DNA of 64,000 bases from Unio delphinus (GCA_029339505.1 JAQISU010001235.1:39709815-39773814); one strand, 5' to 3'. Shown: positions 23,521-37,064, counted from the stretch's first letter. Translations and numbers: made by a program. Notes: generated by a model not told the origin, from the sequence alone.

Positions 23521-23874
23521 ACTTCAAGGAATTTTCTGGTTGTACCACACATTCTACAACATGTACTTTGTTTTTCTATTTACTGGGACAACCCCGCAGT
23601 CAGATATTACTCTTTGAACTGGCACCATGTTGGTCATTTAACGCAATGAGCGTATATCAATTATTGATTAAATCAAACGTAGCTGTCATTATGTGGAAAA
23701 TACTAAAATGAACATTTGTCACACAAAAATGTCCAAACTGGAATTATGGGTTTTGATATTTAAAAAAATTAATTACAATGTGAGTATAAGCTCACCAGGT
23801 GTAAATATAGTATTAGCTTTAAGGTTTGTCTCCTTTGTTTACAGTGAAAGTAGTAATCATCACTGACATTTTGT

Positions 23875-24985
23875 ATATTTTTAACTTGATAACTGTCATA
23901 GGTTTGTTATAATACTTGATAAGGAAATATTAATAGATTAATGGACAGATAGATGAATGACCATAGGCACCGGATAATCTAAGTATTATTTGTATTAAAT
24001 TCCTTACACTATTGTTTACCTCTATATTTGTCTCAAAAGAGTCATAGGTTTATCATGAAACTTAGTAGTAATAGATTTGACATATAATATGATATTAGCC
24101 ATGTTTGTCATAAAACTTGATAACATTCATAGGTTTGTCATAAAACTTGTTGACAGTCATAAGTTTGTCATCAAACTTGATAAGTCATAGGTTTGTCATA
24201 AAACTTGATAACAGTCATATGTTTGTCATAAAACTTGATAACATTCATAGGTTTGTCATAAATCTTGATGACAGTCATATGTTTATCATAAAATTTGATA
24301 ACATTCATATGTTTGTCATAAAACTTGATACCATTCATAGGTTTGTCATAAAACTTGATGAGTCATATGTTTGTCATACAACTTGATAAGTCATAGCTTT
24401 GTCATAAAACTTGATAACAGTCATATGTTTGTCGTACAACTTGATAACATTCATAGGTATGCCATAAAACTTGATGACATTTATAGGTATGTCATACAAC
24501 TTGATAAGTCATAGGTTTGTCATAAAACTTGATAACATTCATAGGTATGTCATAAAACTTGATAACAGTAATAGGTTTGTCATACAACTTGATAACAGTC
24601 ATATGTTTGTCATACAACTTGATAACAGGCATAGGTTTGTCATAAAGCTTGATGACAGTCATAGGTTTGTCATACTACTTAACAGGCATAGGTTTGTCAT
24701 ACAACTTGATAACAGGCATAGGTTTGTCATAAAGCTTGATAACAGGCATAGGTTTGTCATACAACTTAACAGGCATAGGTTTGTCATACAACTTGATAAC
24801 AGGCATAGGTTTGTCATACAACTTTATAACAGGCATAGGTTTGTCATACAACTTGATAACAGGCATAGGTTTGTCATAAAGCTTGATGACAGTCATAGGT
24901 TTGTCATACAACTTGATAAGTCATAGGTTTGTCAAACAACTTGATAACAGGCATAGGTTTGTCATACAACTTGCCTATTTTGAAA
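23875..24985 (+). repeat. 30-bp minisatellite, about 30 copies
   Basis: Unit CATAGGTTTGTCATAAAACT plus TGATAACAGT, ten codons long, so open frames such as RFVIKLDNRH repeat through it. A few degenerate units lie left of 23959, so the inverted repeat arm there interrupts the array. Confidence 0.9.
23918..24038. repeat. Left arm of a long inverted repeat
   Basis: GACCATAGGCACCGGATAAT through TTTGTCTCAAAA (23959-24038) is the reverse complement of 25515-25594, with one mismatch in 80. Similarity continues outward through GATGAATG...GGACAGATAGATG to about 23918, against 25595-25680, with a gap of about 45 bases in this arm. Confidence 0.85.
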
Positions 24986-25514
24986 AATACTTTGAAATTT
25001 GTAAACTTTATGCCCTATACATTTTTTAATTGCATGCCAGCTTTTGATACTTGATGCCAAAGATTTTACTTCTGCCATTTGGAGAGTAACTGAATCAATA
25101 TCACCTATTGGTTTCCAGGCATAATTGTATGTAAACCTGAGCTTATTTATTGAAGGCACCAAAAATATACAACATTTTTATTTTAATTCACAGAAAAACT
25201 TGTAGATGAAGCAAAATGTATCACAGTATTGTCAGTCTTTGTCAGTCAATTTTGTATCACTGCAATATTTAGCTATGTATACCTGTGTTTATTTATTTTA
25301 GGCACATATATTTATCATGATACAAATCATATTTATGGTTCCAATCACGAATCATTTGTTGTCATTCATATTTGTGTGATTTAACATAAGTTTCCCACTC
25401 AGCTTGAAATTAGTGTCAGTGAAAGAAAGGTCCAAAACCTGTCACCCTCCTAGCAACTACTATGTTAATGGCTCAATTTTAGAACAAAGTTGTTCCAGAA
25501 ATTTTAAGATCATG

Positions 25515-25680
25515 TTTTGAGACAAATATAGAGGTAAACAATAGTGTAAGGAATTTATTACAAATAATACTTAGATTATCCGGTGCCTATGGTCTCATTA
25601 TCATTACAGAGGCATATTGTGTTATGGCATTGTGTGTCCATTCATCTGTCTGTCCATCCATCTATTCCTATTTCCTTGCC
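25515..25680. repeat. Right arm of a long inverted repeat
   Basis: Partner of 23918-24038. TTTTGAGACAAATATAGAGG begins the near-perfect 80-bp part. The outer part includes GTCCATTCATCTGTCTGTCC. Confidence 0.85.
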
Positions 25681-26454
25681 AGACCCATTACTTTGTAATG
25701 GTTAGAGAAATTAAATGTTACAATAAACTTTGGACTGCATATTTTTGTATGCAAATGTACATGAATTTATAATCATATATACTCACTTATAAGTCCAACT
25801 CCAAACTGCACATTCCAAGATCAGCCATCACTGGCAGATGTTGGTCTTTTCATTTTGTTGGGAATAATTAGTAGGACATACAAACATAGACTCAGATCTG
25901 CTAGCACATTATGCAATGGATTCAACTTATAAGCAAGCATATATGGTAGATTACTTATGACCTGTTCAGAATTTCATGTCATTATAAAAAAAAAAAAAAA
26001 CTGTTTCAAATTTGTTTTAATGGGGGAAGGGGACTTGGACTGTTTAGGTCTGCAGAGTAAGGGCATATTTGTTTTCCAATTAGTTTCTTGTTGATTGTTA
26101 GTTCTTTGTCATGGATACCTATATTTTGTTACAGATACTAAATTCTGTCACAGTTATGCAGTTCTGTGTCACAAACACTTAATACTTTCTCACAATACTT
26201 AATTCTTTGTCACAGATATTTCTGTATTATGTTTTTCATTACATGAATGAATGTAAATGTGATTCTCTAATGATGTGATAATGACAAAAGACCATTTGAT
26301 CTGGCTACATTTCTGGTTATGAAAGATCAGCTTTGAGTAGTTGTATTAGAAGATTCTGTATCACTCACTTGCAGCACTAAATGTCTAAATAAATTTTCAT
26401 GACCCAAAGATACACGATCTTATTTTTTAAACCATTTGTTTCGCACAATTTATA
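25681..26454. other. No gene seen
   Basis: AT-rich; A run at 25987-26000; no domain or RNA gene recognised. Confidence 0.5.
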
Positions 26455-26995
26455 ATCTTGTACCAGTTAAAATGAATTAATGCAAGGTAATCCAAGTGTA
26501 CCAGTCTCAATGAATTGATGCAAGGTGATCCAAGTGTACCAGTCTAAATGAATTAATGTTAAGTGATCCAAGTGTACCAGTCTAATGAATTAAGGTGATC
26601 CAAGTGTACCAGTCTCAATGAATTAATGCAAAGTGATCCAAATGTACCAATCTCAATGAATTAATGCAAGGTGATCCAAGTGCACCAGTCTCAATGAATT
26701 GATGCATGGTAATCCAAGTGTACCAATCTAAATGAATTAATGCAAAGTGATCCAAGTGTACCAATCTCAATGAATTATTTCAAGGTGATCAAAGAGTACC
26801 AGTCTTAATGAATTAATGCAAACTGATCCAAGTGTACTTGTCTAAATGAATTAATGCAAGGTGATCCAAATGTACCAGTCTAAATGAATTAATGCAAAGT
26901 GATCCAAGTGTACCAGTCTCAATGAATTGATGCATGGTGATCTAAGTGTACCAGTCTAAACGAATTAATGCAAAGTGATCCAAGTGTACCTAAAA
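26455..26995 (+). repeat. 39-bp minisatellite, about 14 copies
   Basis: Unit AATGAATTAATGCAAGGTGA then TCCAAGTGTACCAGTCTC; diverged copies. Confidence 0.9.
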
Positions 26996-27029
26996 GAAGA
27001 ATCAATATGATGAAAATCAGCAGGGAATC

Positions 27030-27345
27030 TCACTACTGATCAATTAAATTAGCAAGGACTGTTGCTACAGATCAGTTAAATCAGCAGGGACTCTTGCTAC
27101 AGATCAATTAAATCAGCAGGGACTCTTGCTACAGATCAGTTAAATCAGCAGGGACTCTTGCTACAGATCAGTTAAATCAGCAGGGACTCTTGCTACAGAT
27201 CAGTTAAATTAGCAGGGATTCTTGCTACAGATCAGTTAAATCAGCAAGAACTCTCACTACAGATCATATAAATCAGCAGTGACTGTAGATCAATTAAATC
27301 AGCATGAACTTTCACTACAGATGAGATAAATCAGCAGGGACTCTT
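27030..27345 (+). repeat. 32-bp minisatellite, about ten copies
   Basis: Unit GATCAGTTAAATCAGCAGGG then ACTCTTGCTACA. It directly follows the 39-bp array. Confidence 0.9.
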
Positions 27346-28109
27346 TCTCTACTTAAATCAGATTGGTTTAAATAATTGTAATGACCTTTGACTTGCATTG
27401 TAAAAAAAAAAACAAGTTGTAATATATTACATATGTGCTTGCAAAAGATGTTTGTTTGGTGCTGTGGCCTTTATACTTAGAAACCTAATGTAGAATAGCA
27501 AGGTGACCACAGATTGTCCCAAAAATAATTACTTCAATCCACAGCTAATGAAAAAGACAGCACAAAAATACCTATTTCTTTATTGTAATTTCATCTTTTC
27601 AGCTTGCATTATTTCTAAATAATCGGATATTTTTAAACGAAACTTAATCTGTGCATGTACAAGTTCATCAAAATGTATCAGTTTAACATTGTAAAGTTAG
27701 ATCTGAAAACTAAGTCAAAACTTTTGTATTACCCCATATATCTGTAACTATGATGAAAAATTTGTAAAACTTAAGGCAGAAATATTCATACTTATGATCG
27801 GTCTGGAATAGGGATGACTTTGGACAGGTGTTGCTGCCATCTGTGTTCGGGACCAATAATTAATGCTGATTATTGAATCAGATTGAAAATAAATTACAGC
27901 ACTAGCAGACAGTCTTGAAGAAATTGAATATCTAATAATGTACTGCATCAAAAGTTTGAGCTTGAAATATCAAAATCTGGGCTAAACAGCAGACAATTAT
28001 GACATTTTATTTTGCACTTAATCTATGATCATGTTTCTACATCATTAAAATCAAGCAGACTGGTATTTAAACAAAAGTTCAGACAAAACTTAAAGAAAAT
28101 ATTATCATT
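27346..28109. other. No gene seen
   Basis: No coding or repeat structure recognised. Confidence 0.5.
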
Positions 28110-28342
28110 GGAGCTCTAGTTGGTCATGGTTGGCCTTTACACATCAATGACTTCTCACCTCTGTCATCATGGGTCTGAGTCTTCGGCTTGGTCAACATGC
28201 TTATGTGAGAATTTTCAGTAGCTTCCCATGGGTAGGTGGTTCTTCCTAGGTGTTTTCCAGGTTACTCCTCCATCAAATATACTTTCTGCCATGCATATTC
28301 TATCATGTGATGAAAAATGGCATTACACCCAAAAAAAACACC
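28110..28342 (+). mobile_element. tRNA-headed SINE, family A, copy 4, old
   Basis: Diverged copy: TTGGTCATGG head, CTTATGTGAGAATTTTCAGTA, GGGTAGGTGGTTCTTCC, GGCATTACACCC tail. No clear target duplication. Confidence 0.75.
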
Positions 28343-28444
28343 TTTGTCATCCCAAAATGATGAAATTTTCAGGAGATGTACAGCATTCATTGACAATTTA
28401 GTAGGAAAGAAAAAGGCTGATTCCAGGAATGAAATGATAAAGGA

Positions 28445-28562
28445 ATAAATTCATGACCAGGACATATCAAACTAGGGTACAGACACCAAAATTATTACCA
28501 TGACAACCAGGACATATCAAACTAGGCTACATAAACCAAAATTAATACACAACCAGGAGTAA
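28445..28562 (+). repeat. Approx. 58-bp duplication
   Basis: ACCAGGACATATCAAACTAG occurs twice with following ACCAAAATTA; a third start (ACAACCAGGA) is present. Confidence 0.7.
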
Positions 28563-28665
28563 ACATTAATATTCACAGTAAAATTTACTGGCATATAGAC
28601 TTTAAAGTAATTTTCTACATTGTTCCATATAAACAAAATTATAAAAGTAATAGTTTGTGAAATTG

Positions 28666-28980
28666 TCATCTATCTGTAGGCCACCCATTTTCTATCTATA
28701 GGTAGGCCACCCATTTTCTATCTGTAGGTAGGCCACCCATTTTCTATCTATAGGTAGGCCACCCATTTTCTATCTGTAGGTAGGCCACCCATTTTCTATC
28801 TGTAGGTAGGCCACCCATTTTCTATCTATAGGTAGGCCACCCATTTTCTATCTGTAGGTAAGCCACCCATTTTCTATCTGTAGGTAGGCCACCTATTTTC
28901 TATCTATAGGTAGGCCACCCATTTTCTATCTGTAGGTAGGCCACCCATTTTCTATCTGTAGGTAGGCCACCCATTTTCTT
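28666..28980 (+). repeat. 26-bp minisatellite, 12 copies
   Basis: Unit AGGCCACCCATTTTCTATCT plus GTAGGT or ATAGGT; nearly identical copies. Confidence 0.92.
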
Positions 28981-29696
28981 CATAAATCTTACAACAAGAT
29001 TCACTTCCAGTAAACCCAGTAACAATTATCTCGGCTTCTAAATGTGGTTTTTATAATATCAGTATGTTATATATGTTACTGATTCAAGTTAAAAGCAAAT
29101 GTGTGTAAAACATATCCTTTCTAATGCTTTTTTGCTAAATTTAAATATTTTCTAGGTAGTTTTAATTTTAGGGGTTGAGTGATGTAAGCTATCAGTATGT
29201 TTGGTCTGGTGCCAAGGCTACTGAGATCAAGTATAACAAGATCACTGTATCTAAGATGATTGTAATCCATATAAATTTGCATTAGAAGTTTCATCTAATC
29301 CATATAATCCTATATTAGAAGTTTCATCTAATCCATATAATCCTGCATATTATGTAGTCTTTAGATCCAAATGCCTACATGCCTATACCCAGAAACAATT
29401 TCATTCCACATAAAAATTTGTACTCATCTAGAAGCAGTGAAATTCAGTATTGACAATACTGCACAATTCCCAAATCATAATCTTAGTAATCAATTTGCAT
29501 AATATCAATATGTGCCAAATAGTCCTCAAACAATATTATTTTTTATAATGTAATCTAAAACCTCCAATCATTGATATACATTGCTGCATACAGACAGCTG
29601 TAATTTGCTGTGTGCAGACAGCTATAAATAACTGCATACAGACAGCTGTAAAGTTGGAGACTGTTGCAGCTGTTGTTGCAAAACTGACTGACACCT
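28981..29696. other. No gene; short local duplications
   Basis: A unit with AGAAGTTTCATCTAATCCAT is doubled at 29284-29345, and GCATACAGACAGCTGTAA recurs at 29586-29652. Confidence 0.55.
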
Positions 29697-30700
29697 CCTC
29701 AGGCCAATTACCAGATAAAGCTAAATCAAGCCAGTTACCAGAAAAAGATGGGTCAAATCTGTTACCAAATAAAGTCAGATCAAGCTGGTTACCAAATAAA
29801 GTCAGGTCCAGCCTGTTACCAGATAAAGTTGGTTACCAGATAAAGTCAGGTCCAGCCTGTTACCAGATAAAGATGGTTACCAAATAAAGTCAGGTCAAGC
29901 CTGTTACCAGATAAAGTTGGTTACCAAATAAAGTCAGGTCATGCTGGTTACCAGATCAAGTCAGGTCATGCTGGTTACCAAATAAAGTCAGGTCAAGCCT
30001 GTTACCAGATAAAGTTGGTTACCAAATTAAGTCAGGTCATGCTGGTTACCAGAACAAGTCAGGTCATGCTGGTTACCAAGTAAAGTCATGTCAAGCCTGT
30101 TACCAGATAAAGTTGGTTACCAAATAAAGTCAGGTCATGCTGGTTACCAAATAAAGTTAGGTCAAGCCTGTTACCAGATAAAGTCAGGTCCAGCCTGTTA
30201 CCAGATAAAGTTGGTTACCAAATAAAGTCAGGTCATGCTGGCTACCAGATCAAGTCATATCAAGCTGGTTACCAAATAAAGTCAGGTCAAGCTTGTTACC
30301 AGGTAATGTTGGTTACCAGATAAAGTCAGGTCAAGCTGGTTGCCAGATCAAGTTGGTAACCAAATAAAGTCAGGTCAAGCTGGTTACCAGATAAAGTCAA
30401 ATCAAGCTGGTTGCCAGATAAAGTCAGGTCATGCTGGTTACCAGATAAAGTTGGTTACCAGATCAAGCTGGTTACCAGATAAAGTCAGGTCAAGCTGGTT
30501 ACCAGATAAAGTTGGTTACCAGATCAAGCTGGTTACCAGGTTAAGTCAGGTCAAGCTGGTTACCAGGTTAAGTCGGGTCAAGCTGGATACCAAATCAAGT
30601 TGGTTACCAACTAAAGTCGGGTCAAGCTGGTTACCAGCTAAATTCATGGCCAAGCCATTTACCAGATAAAGCAAATCAAGACAGTTACCAAATAAAGCCA
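29697..30700 (+). repeat. 27-bp minisatellite, about 37 copies
   Basis: Unit GTCAGGTCAAGCTGGTTACC plus AGATAAA, with deletion variants that lack the GTCAGGTCAAGC part. Some runs are open in one frame; not a gene. Confidence 0.9.
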
Positions 30701-30934
30701 GATAAATACTCCAATTTTTATGCAGAAATTAGTGATGCTTCAATCTTTCAGCTACTTTGAAACCTCTAAATAACAATTGTAATAATAATTTGAGATTCCC
30801 TTGAGCACACTGAAATCTGTGACAAACTTTATTTTGACAATCCATTAACATCCTATGATTTTAGGACAACAATAATCTGCTCATACATTCTTGAAAAATT
30901 ATTCTGTTCTGTTGACTGCTGCCATAGACATAGT

Positions 30935-33900
30935 CATATTAATGGCAATGAGAAGCAGTCATATTAATGGTAATGAGAAGGAGTCATATTAATGGTAATG
31001 AGAAGGAGTCATATTAATGATAATGAGAAGGAGTCATTATTGGTAATTAGAAGGAGTCATATTAATGGTAAAGAGAAGGACTCATATTATTGGTAATGAG
31101 AAGGAGTCATTATTGGTAATGAGAAGGAGTCATATTAATGGTAATGAGAAGGAGTCATATTAATGGTAATGAGAAGGAGTCATTATTGGTAATGAGAAGT
31201 AGTCATATTAATAGTAACGAGAAGGAGTCATATTAATGGTAACGAGACGGACTCATATTATTGGTAATGAGAAGGAGTCATATTAATGTTAATGAGAAGG
31301 AGTCATTATTAGTAATGAGAAGGAGTCATATTAATGGTAATGAGAAGGAGTCATATTAATGGTGATAAGAAGGAGTCATATTAATGGTGATGAGAAGGAG
31401 TCATATTAATGGTAATGAGAAGGACTCATATTATTGGTAATGAGAAGGAGTCATTATTGGTAATGAGAAGGAGTCATATTAATGGTAATGAGAAGGACTC
31501 ATATTATTGGTAATGAGAAGGAGTCATTATTGGTAATGAGAAGGAGTCATATTAATGGTAATGAGAAGGAGTCATATTAATGGTAATGAGAAGGAGTCAA
31601 TTTTGGTAATGAGAAGTAGTCATATTAATAGTAACGAGAAGGAGTCATATTAATGGTAACGAGATGGACTCATATTATTGGTAATGAGAAGGAGTCATAT
31701 TAATGGTAATGAGAAGGAGTCATTATTGGTAATGAGAAGTAGTCATATTAATGGCAATGAGAAGGAGTCATTATTGGTAATGAGAAGTAGTCATATTGAT
31801 GGTAACGAGAAGGAGTAATATTAATAGTAACGAGAAGGACTCATATTATTGGTAATGAGAAGGAGTCATATTAATGGTAATGAGAAGGAGTCATATTAAT
31901 GGTAACGAGAAGGAGTCATATTAATGGTAATGAGAAGGAGTTATTATTGGTAATGAGAAGAAGTAATATTAATGGTGATGAGAAGGAGTCATATTAATGA
32001 TAATGAGAAGGAGTCATTAATGGTAATGAGAAGTAGTCATATTAATGGTAATGAGAAGCAGTCATATTAATGGTGCTGAAAAGGAGTCATATTAATGGTG
32101 ATGAGAAGGAGTCATATTAATGGTAATGAGAAGCAGTCATATTAATGGTGCTGAAAAGGAGTCATATTAATGGTAATGAGAAGGAGTCATTATTTTTGGT
32201 AATGAGAAGTAGTCAGTAATGGTAATGAGAAGGAGTCATATTAATGGTGACGAGAAGGAGTCATATTAATGGTGATGAGAAGGAGTCATTATTTTGGTAA
32301 TGAGAAGTAGTCATTAATGGTAATTAGAAGGAGTCATATTCATGATAATGAGAAGGAGTCATTATTTTTGGTAATGAGAAGTAGTCATAAATGGTGATGA
32401 GAAGGAGTCATATTAATGGTACTGAAAAGCAGTCATATTAATAGTGATGAGAAGGAGTCATATTAATGGTAAAGAGAAACAGTCATATTAATGGTAATGA
32501 GAAGCAGTCATATTAATGGTACTGAAAAGCAGTCGTATTGCTGGTAAAAAGAAGGACTCGTATTAATGGTGATGAGAAGCAGTCATATTAATAGTGATGA
32601 GAAGGAGTCGTATTAATGGTAAAGAGAAACAGTCGTATTAATGGTAATGAGAAGCAATCATATTAATGGTACTGAAAAGCAGTCATAGTAATGGTACTGA
32701 AAAGCAGTCATATTATTGGTAATGAGAAGGAGTCATATTAATGGTAATGAGAAGGACTCATATTAATGGTAATGAGAAGGAGTCATATTAATGGTAACGA
32801 GAACAAGTCATTAATGGTAATGAGAATCAGTCATTTTAATGGTAATGAGAAGGAGTCATATTAATGGTAATGAGGAGTCACATTAATGGTAATGAGAAGG
32901 AGTATTATTGATGATCAGAAGGAGTCATATTAGTAGTAATGAGAAGGAGTCATATTATTGGTAATGAGAAGGAGTCATATTAATGGTTATGAGAAGGAGT
33001 CATTTTAATGGTAATGAAAAGGAGTCATATTAATGGTAATGAGGAGTCATATTAATGGTGATGAGAAGAATTCATATTAATGGTAATGAAAAGGAGTCAG
33101 ATTAATGATGATGAGAATGAGTCAGATTAATTATAATGAGAAGGAGTCATATTAGGAGTCCATTAACATCCTATGATTTTAGGACAACAATAATCTGCTC
33201 ATACATTCTTGAAAAATTATTCTGTTCTGTTGACTGCTGCCATGGACATAGTCATATTAATGGTACTGAAAAGGAGTCATATTAATGGTGATGAGAAGGA
33301 GTCATATTAATGGTGATGAGAAGGAGTCATATTAATGGTGATAAGAAGGAGTCATTATTTTTGGTAATGAGAAGTAGTCATATTAATGGTAATGAGAAGG
33401 AGTCATATTAATGATAATGAGAAGGAGTCATATTAATGGTAATGAGGAGTCATATTAATGGTGATGAGAAGCAGTCATATTAATGGTAATGAGAAGGAGT
33501 CATTATTGGTAATGAGAAGGAGTCATATTAATGGTAATGAGGAGTCATATTAATGGTAATGAGAAGGAGTCAGATTAATGGTGATGAGAAGGAGTCATAT
33601 TAATGGTAATGAGAAGGAGTCATATTAATGGTAATGAGGAGTCATATTAATGGTAATGAGAAGGAGTCATATTAATGGTAATGAGAAGGAGTCATTATTG
33701 GTAATGAGAAGCAGTTGTATTAATGGTAATGAGAAGGAGTCATTATTGGTAATGAGAAGGAGTCATATTAATGGTAATGAGAAGGAATCATATTAATGGT
33801 AATGAGAAGGAGTCATATTAATGGTACTGAAAAGGAGTCATATTAATGGTGATAAGAAGGAGTCATATTAATGGTAATGAGAAGGAGTCATATTAATGGT

Positions 33901-34318
33901 AATGAGAAGTAGTCATATTAATGGTAATGAGAAGGAGTCATATTAATGGATTAGAGAAGGAGTCATATTAATGGTGATGAGAAGGAGTCAGATTAATGGT
34001 GATGAGAAGGACTCATATTAATGGTGATGAGAAGGAGTCATATTAATGGTGCTGAAATGGAATCCTATTAATGGTGATGAGAAGGAGTCATATTAATGGT
34101 GATGAGAAGGAGTCATATTAATGGTAATGAGAAGGAGTCAGACTAATGGTGCTGAAATGGAATCCTATTAATGGTGATGAGAAGGAGTCATATTAATGGT
34201 GATGAGAAGGAGTCATATTAATGGTAATGAGAAGGAGTCATTATTGGTAATGAGAAGTAGTCATATTAATAGTAACGAGAAGGAGTCATATTAATGGTGA
34301 TGAGAAGAAAGCAGCCAA
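30935..34318 (+). repeat. 25-bp minisatellite, 3.4 kb, well over 100 copies
   Basis: Unit GTCATATTAATGGTAATGAG plus AAGGA, with shorter (GTCATTATTGG) and substituted forms. The unique-looking left flank at 30842-30948 recurs inside the array at 33158-33263, so about 2.3 kb of flank plus array has been duplicated in tandem. Confidence 0.92.
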
Positions 34319-34529
34319 AGTTGTCATCAAGTCTCTGAATGTGTGATTCCTAATACTGGCTTAAAATTGTATTTAAGTGGGCATGTTTTTAATATTAGCA
34401 AAAGATCTGACTAATGAAAAATGTCTAGAATATCAGACTCATTATTGGAGAGATGCTAAGCATGTAAAAGAAATCACATGATGATATTGTGCATCTTATT
34501 TATGAATCATGAAGAATGAACATTGATTA

Positions 34530-34812
34530 GAGTATAGAAAACATTGCAAGACAGACATGATAATGAAGGATGCACATTGGCCAGGGTGTGGAAAACATTG
34601 CAAGACAGACATGATCATGAAGGATGAACATTGGCCAGGGTGTGGAAAACATTGCAAGACAGACATGATCATGAAGAATGAACATTGACCAGAGTATGGT
34701 AAACATTGCAAGACAGACATGATCATGAAGGATGAACATTGGCCAGGGTGTGGAAAACATTGCAAGACAGACGTGATCATGAAGAATGAACATTGACTAC
34801 GGTGTAGAAAAC
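34530..34812 (+). repeat. 60-bp minisatellite, about five copies
   Basis: Unit contains GCAAGACAGACATGATCATG, AAGGATGAACATTGGCCAG and GGTGTGGAAAACATT. Open on the minus strand because 60 is a multiple of three. Confidence 0.85.
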
Positions 34813-35504
34813 GTTCTTATCCAGTGTATCAACTTCCATCCAGTGTATCAACTCCCATCCGTTGAGAAAGTAGTTATTTTTAATGCACTCTCAATCTATA
34901 ATCTTTATCATGATGTAGCACTAGAGAAAATCTAGTGGCTGATGTAAAATATTTTGACCCTAAATATTAATGATTCCATATTTGTATCATTGTTGTTTAT
35001 TTTATTACTTTTTACCTATTAGCTTTTGTCTTTTATCTGCCAATATTGAATGTTTTCAGGTATGTGGAAGGCAGCCTTTTTATAAGCATCTTATCTTTCT
35101 TTGCATCTTAAGAACTTGTAATCATCACCAAGTGACCCATTTGTGCTGATACACTATTAACACTATACATGTGTGCTCTACATATCCACTGTACTAATGA
35201 AAGTTTATATGCAGTTACATTTTTATGAATCATCTATAACAAAAATAGGTCAGTGTGATGCAATTTTGCAGCTTCGGGTTTCCATTTGTTGCACCAATAG
35301 TTTGAACTCTATTTCACCTTCACTGATGAAACGTGGTATGTGATTCTATCTCAAAGAATGTAATTTAACCATATCAAAACTAGGTCAATGTTACTTGACT
35401 GCTCTACTTAAAGTGCCATGGCAGTGTATCTACATTTTTTTAATCAGTTTATTTCTTGGTGAATGATATATTCAAGATACGAATGTAAAAATTCCGATTG
35501 AAAT

Positions 35505-35615
35505 TCTTTTGATTTTTACTAAATCTGTCCATCTACGACGAAGTGACTGGTCCTTCAAGAAAGAATTCATAAACTTGTATTCCGACAATTTGCTGCAACA
35601 CACCTGCCCCCGCTG
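35505..35615 (-). pseudogene. THAP-like zinc finger fragment
   Basis: On the minus strand one frame reads GRCVAANCRNTS (35590-35625). After a shift, the next frame reads FLKDQSLRRRWTDLVKIKR. Together these resemble the start of a THAP domain: the C-x4-C pair, then the F-x-K-D ... W block. The join needs a frameshift, the expected His/Phe-Pro segment is altered, and no second half follows. It may descend from a THAP gene or a P-element-like transposase. Low certainty. Confidence 0.4.
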
Positions 35616-35625
35616 CCCTTGCTTG

Positions 35626-37064
35626 TACCTGAACGATGTGCTTTTAGCTTGATTGTGATGATAAAATAACTAATATGGAACGGAAAACGTGCTTTGTTTA
35701 TGTTTCGATAGAAACTAAAGTACGGCGTGTGTTCAAAATATGACGTCAAGCGATAAAATCGGTCGGATGTGTAATATTTTGGCATACACACCTGAGCGCA
35801 TTTCTCACTTATTATGGATAATTTTTCCATCGGGTTTTTTTTTATACCGCTTCCGGACTTTATTTTCTATTCAAATAATACTGAATTCGATTTACTTTAT
35901 CTACACTGATATGGCACTTTAAATTGCCAAAAATTCATTCAGTGTGCCTCCAATATATTGAAAACTTTCGTCTACACTCATGGATCTTAAAAAGTAAAGT
36001 CAACCACACCAAACTTTGAGTCATAAGGCTGTGTTCATGTTTGATAATGTTTTTTTATTTTTATTTTATTATAAGCTATATCTTCACTAAATCCTTAGTG
36101 ACAAATCCCTATTTCAACCATTCTCGTGAAAAATGCAATCTGGACGTGTATCAAGGTGAGTAATCCTACCATTAAACAACTATGTTGTTGTGACATGCTT
36201 TTTATGCTTAAATATTTTTTTTTCCTTCAGATATATTTATTATATCTTCGGTGTTTTAGACCTTTTACCTACACATAAAACCTGGCATGGTGAACACATC
36301 ATGCCAAAATTAGGTCATTCTCATATAATTTTCATGTTTAAGTTGCTTTTGTAATTTCGGCTATCCACTCATTATGTTTGACCTTATTTCGCCTTCACTC
36401 GTGATTGCTGGGATGCTGTTAAACTGCACTTTTAATAGAATTATTGGTTATTCCATACAGAAGAAATGGTAGCTTGGTGCATTTTCTAAGAACACGCGAA
36501 GGAATCCAACCTGCTGCAATAAAGTAGGTGTAACAGAATTGTAACCTAGTGGGTATTTGACTAAATGAATAACTCAATACAATGTGTGAAAGATGAAAAT
36601 GTATTAACTTAATAAAGAAAAATGTACGATGTAAAACTACAATGATTCTCACACTCTTAACATACAATTGATCCAATCACTCTATACTAACATTTACACA
36701 TTGAAAATAAACCAATAATATCTCTCTCTGATATACAGCTTCACGAAACCTCAGTTTCAAATAATAGTATACAATAAAATAATTATATAGTTTCACGTAT
36801 AGACGAGGCAGTAATATTCAGGGTAAAATACCCGTGCATATCGAGATAATGATGTCCGTAGTTTACGGCGGCGAGACATGTTTGTTCCTTCCTGTTCATC
36901 ACAGACCGCGCTGTATATATGCACATCACAAATAATCAATTATTTCTCAGGCAAAACAAAAGTTTTTTATTCTTTCTAATTCTGTGACAGTAGGTCACTC
37001 TGACCGAAATTTCCGGTTTGAGTCAAGTGTTTTCCTCTGAACATGTCTGTATATTGTTGACAAA
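35626..37064. other. No gene recognised
   Basis: Less repetitive than the left half. Short open stretches on both strands (for example 36419-36676 minus) have no recognised domain. Confidence 0.5.

Noticed and set aside
24147..24926. Repeat-protein-like frames (RFVIKLDN units)
   Set aside because: 30-bp minisatellite; open because the unit is ten codons.
30935..34318. CRISPR-like array
   Set aside because: Units are contiguous with no unique spacers, in a eukaryotic context. The same holds for the other arrays.
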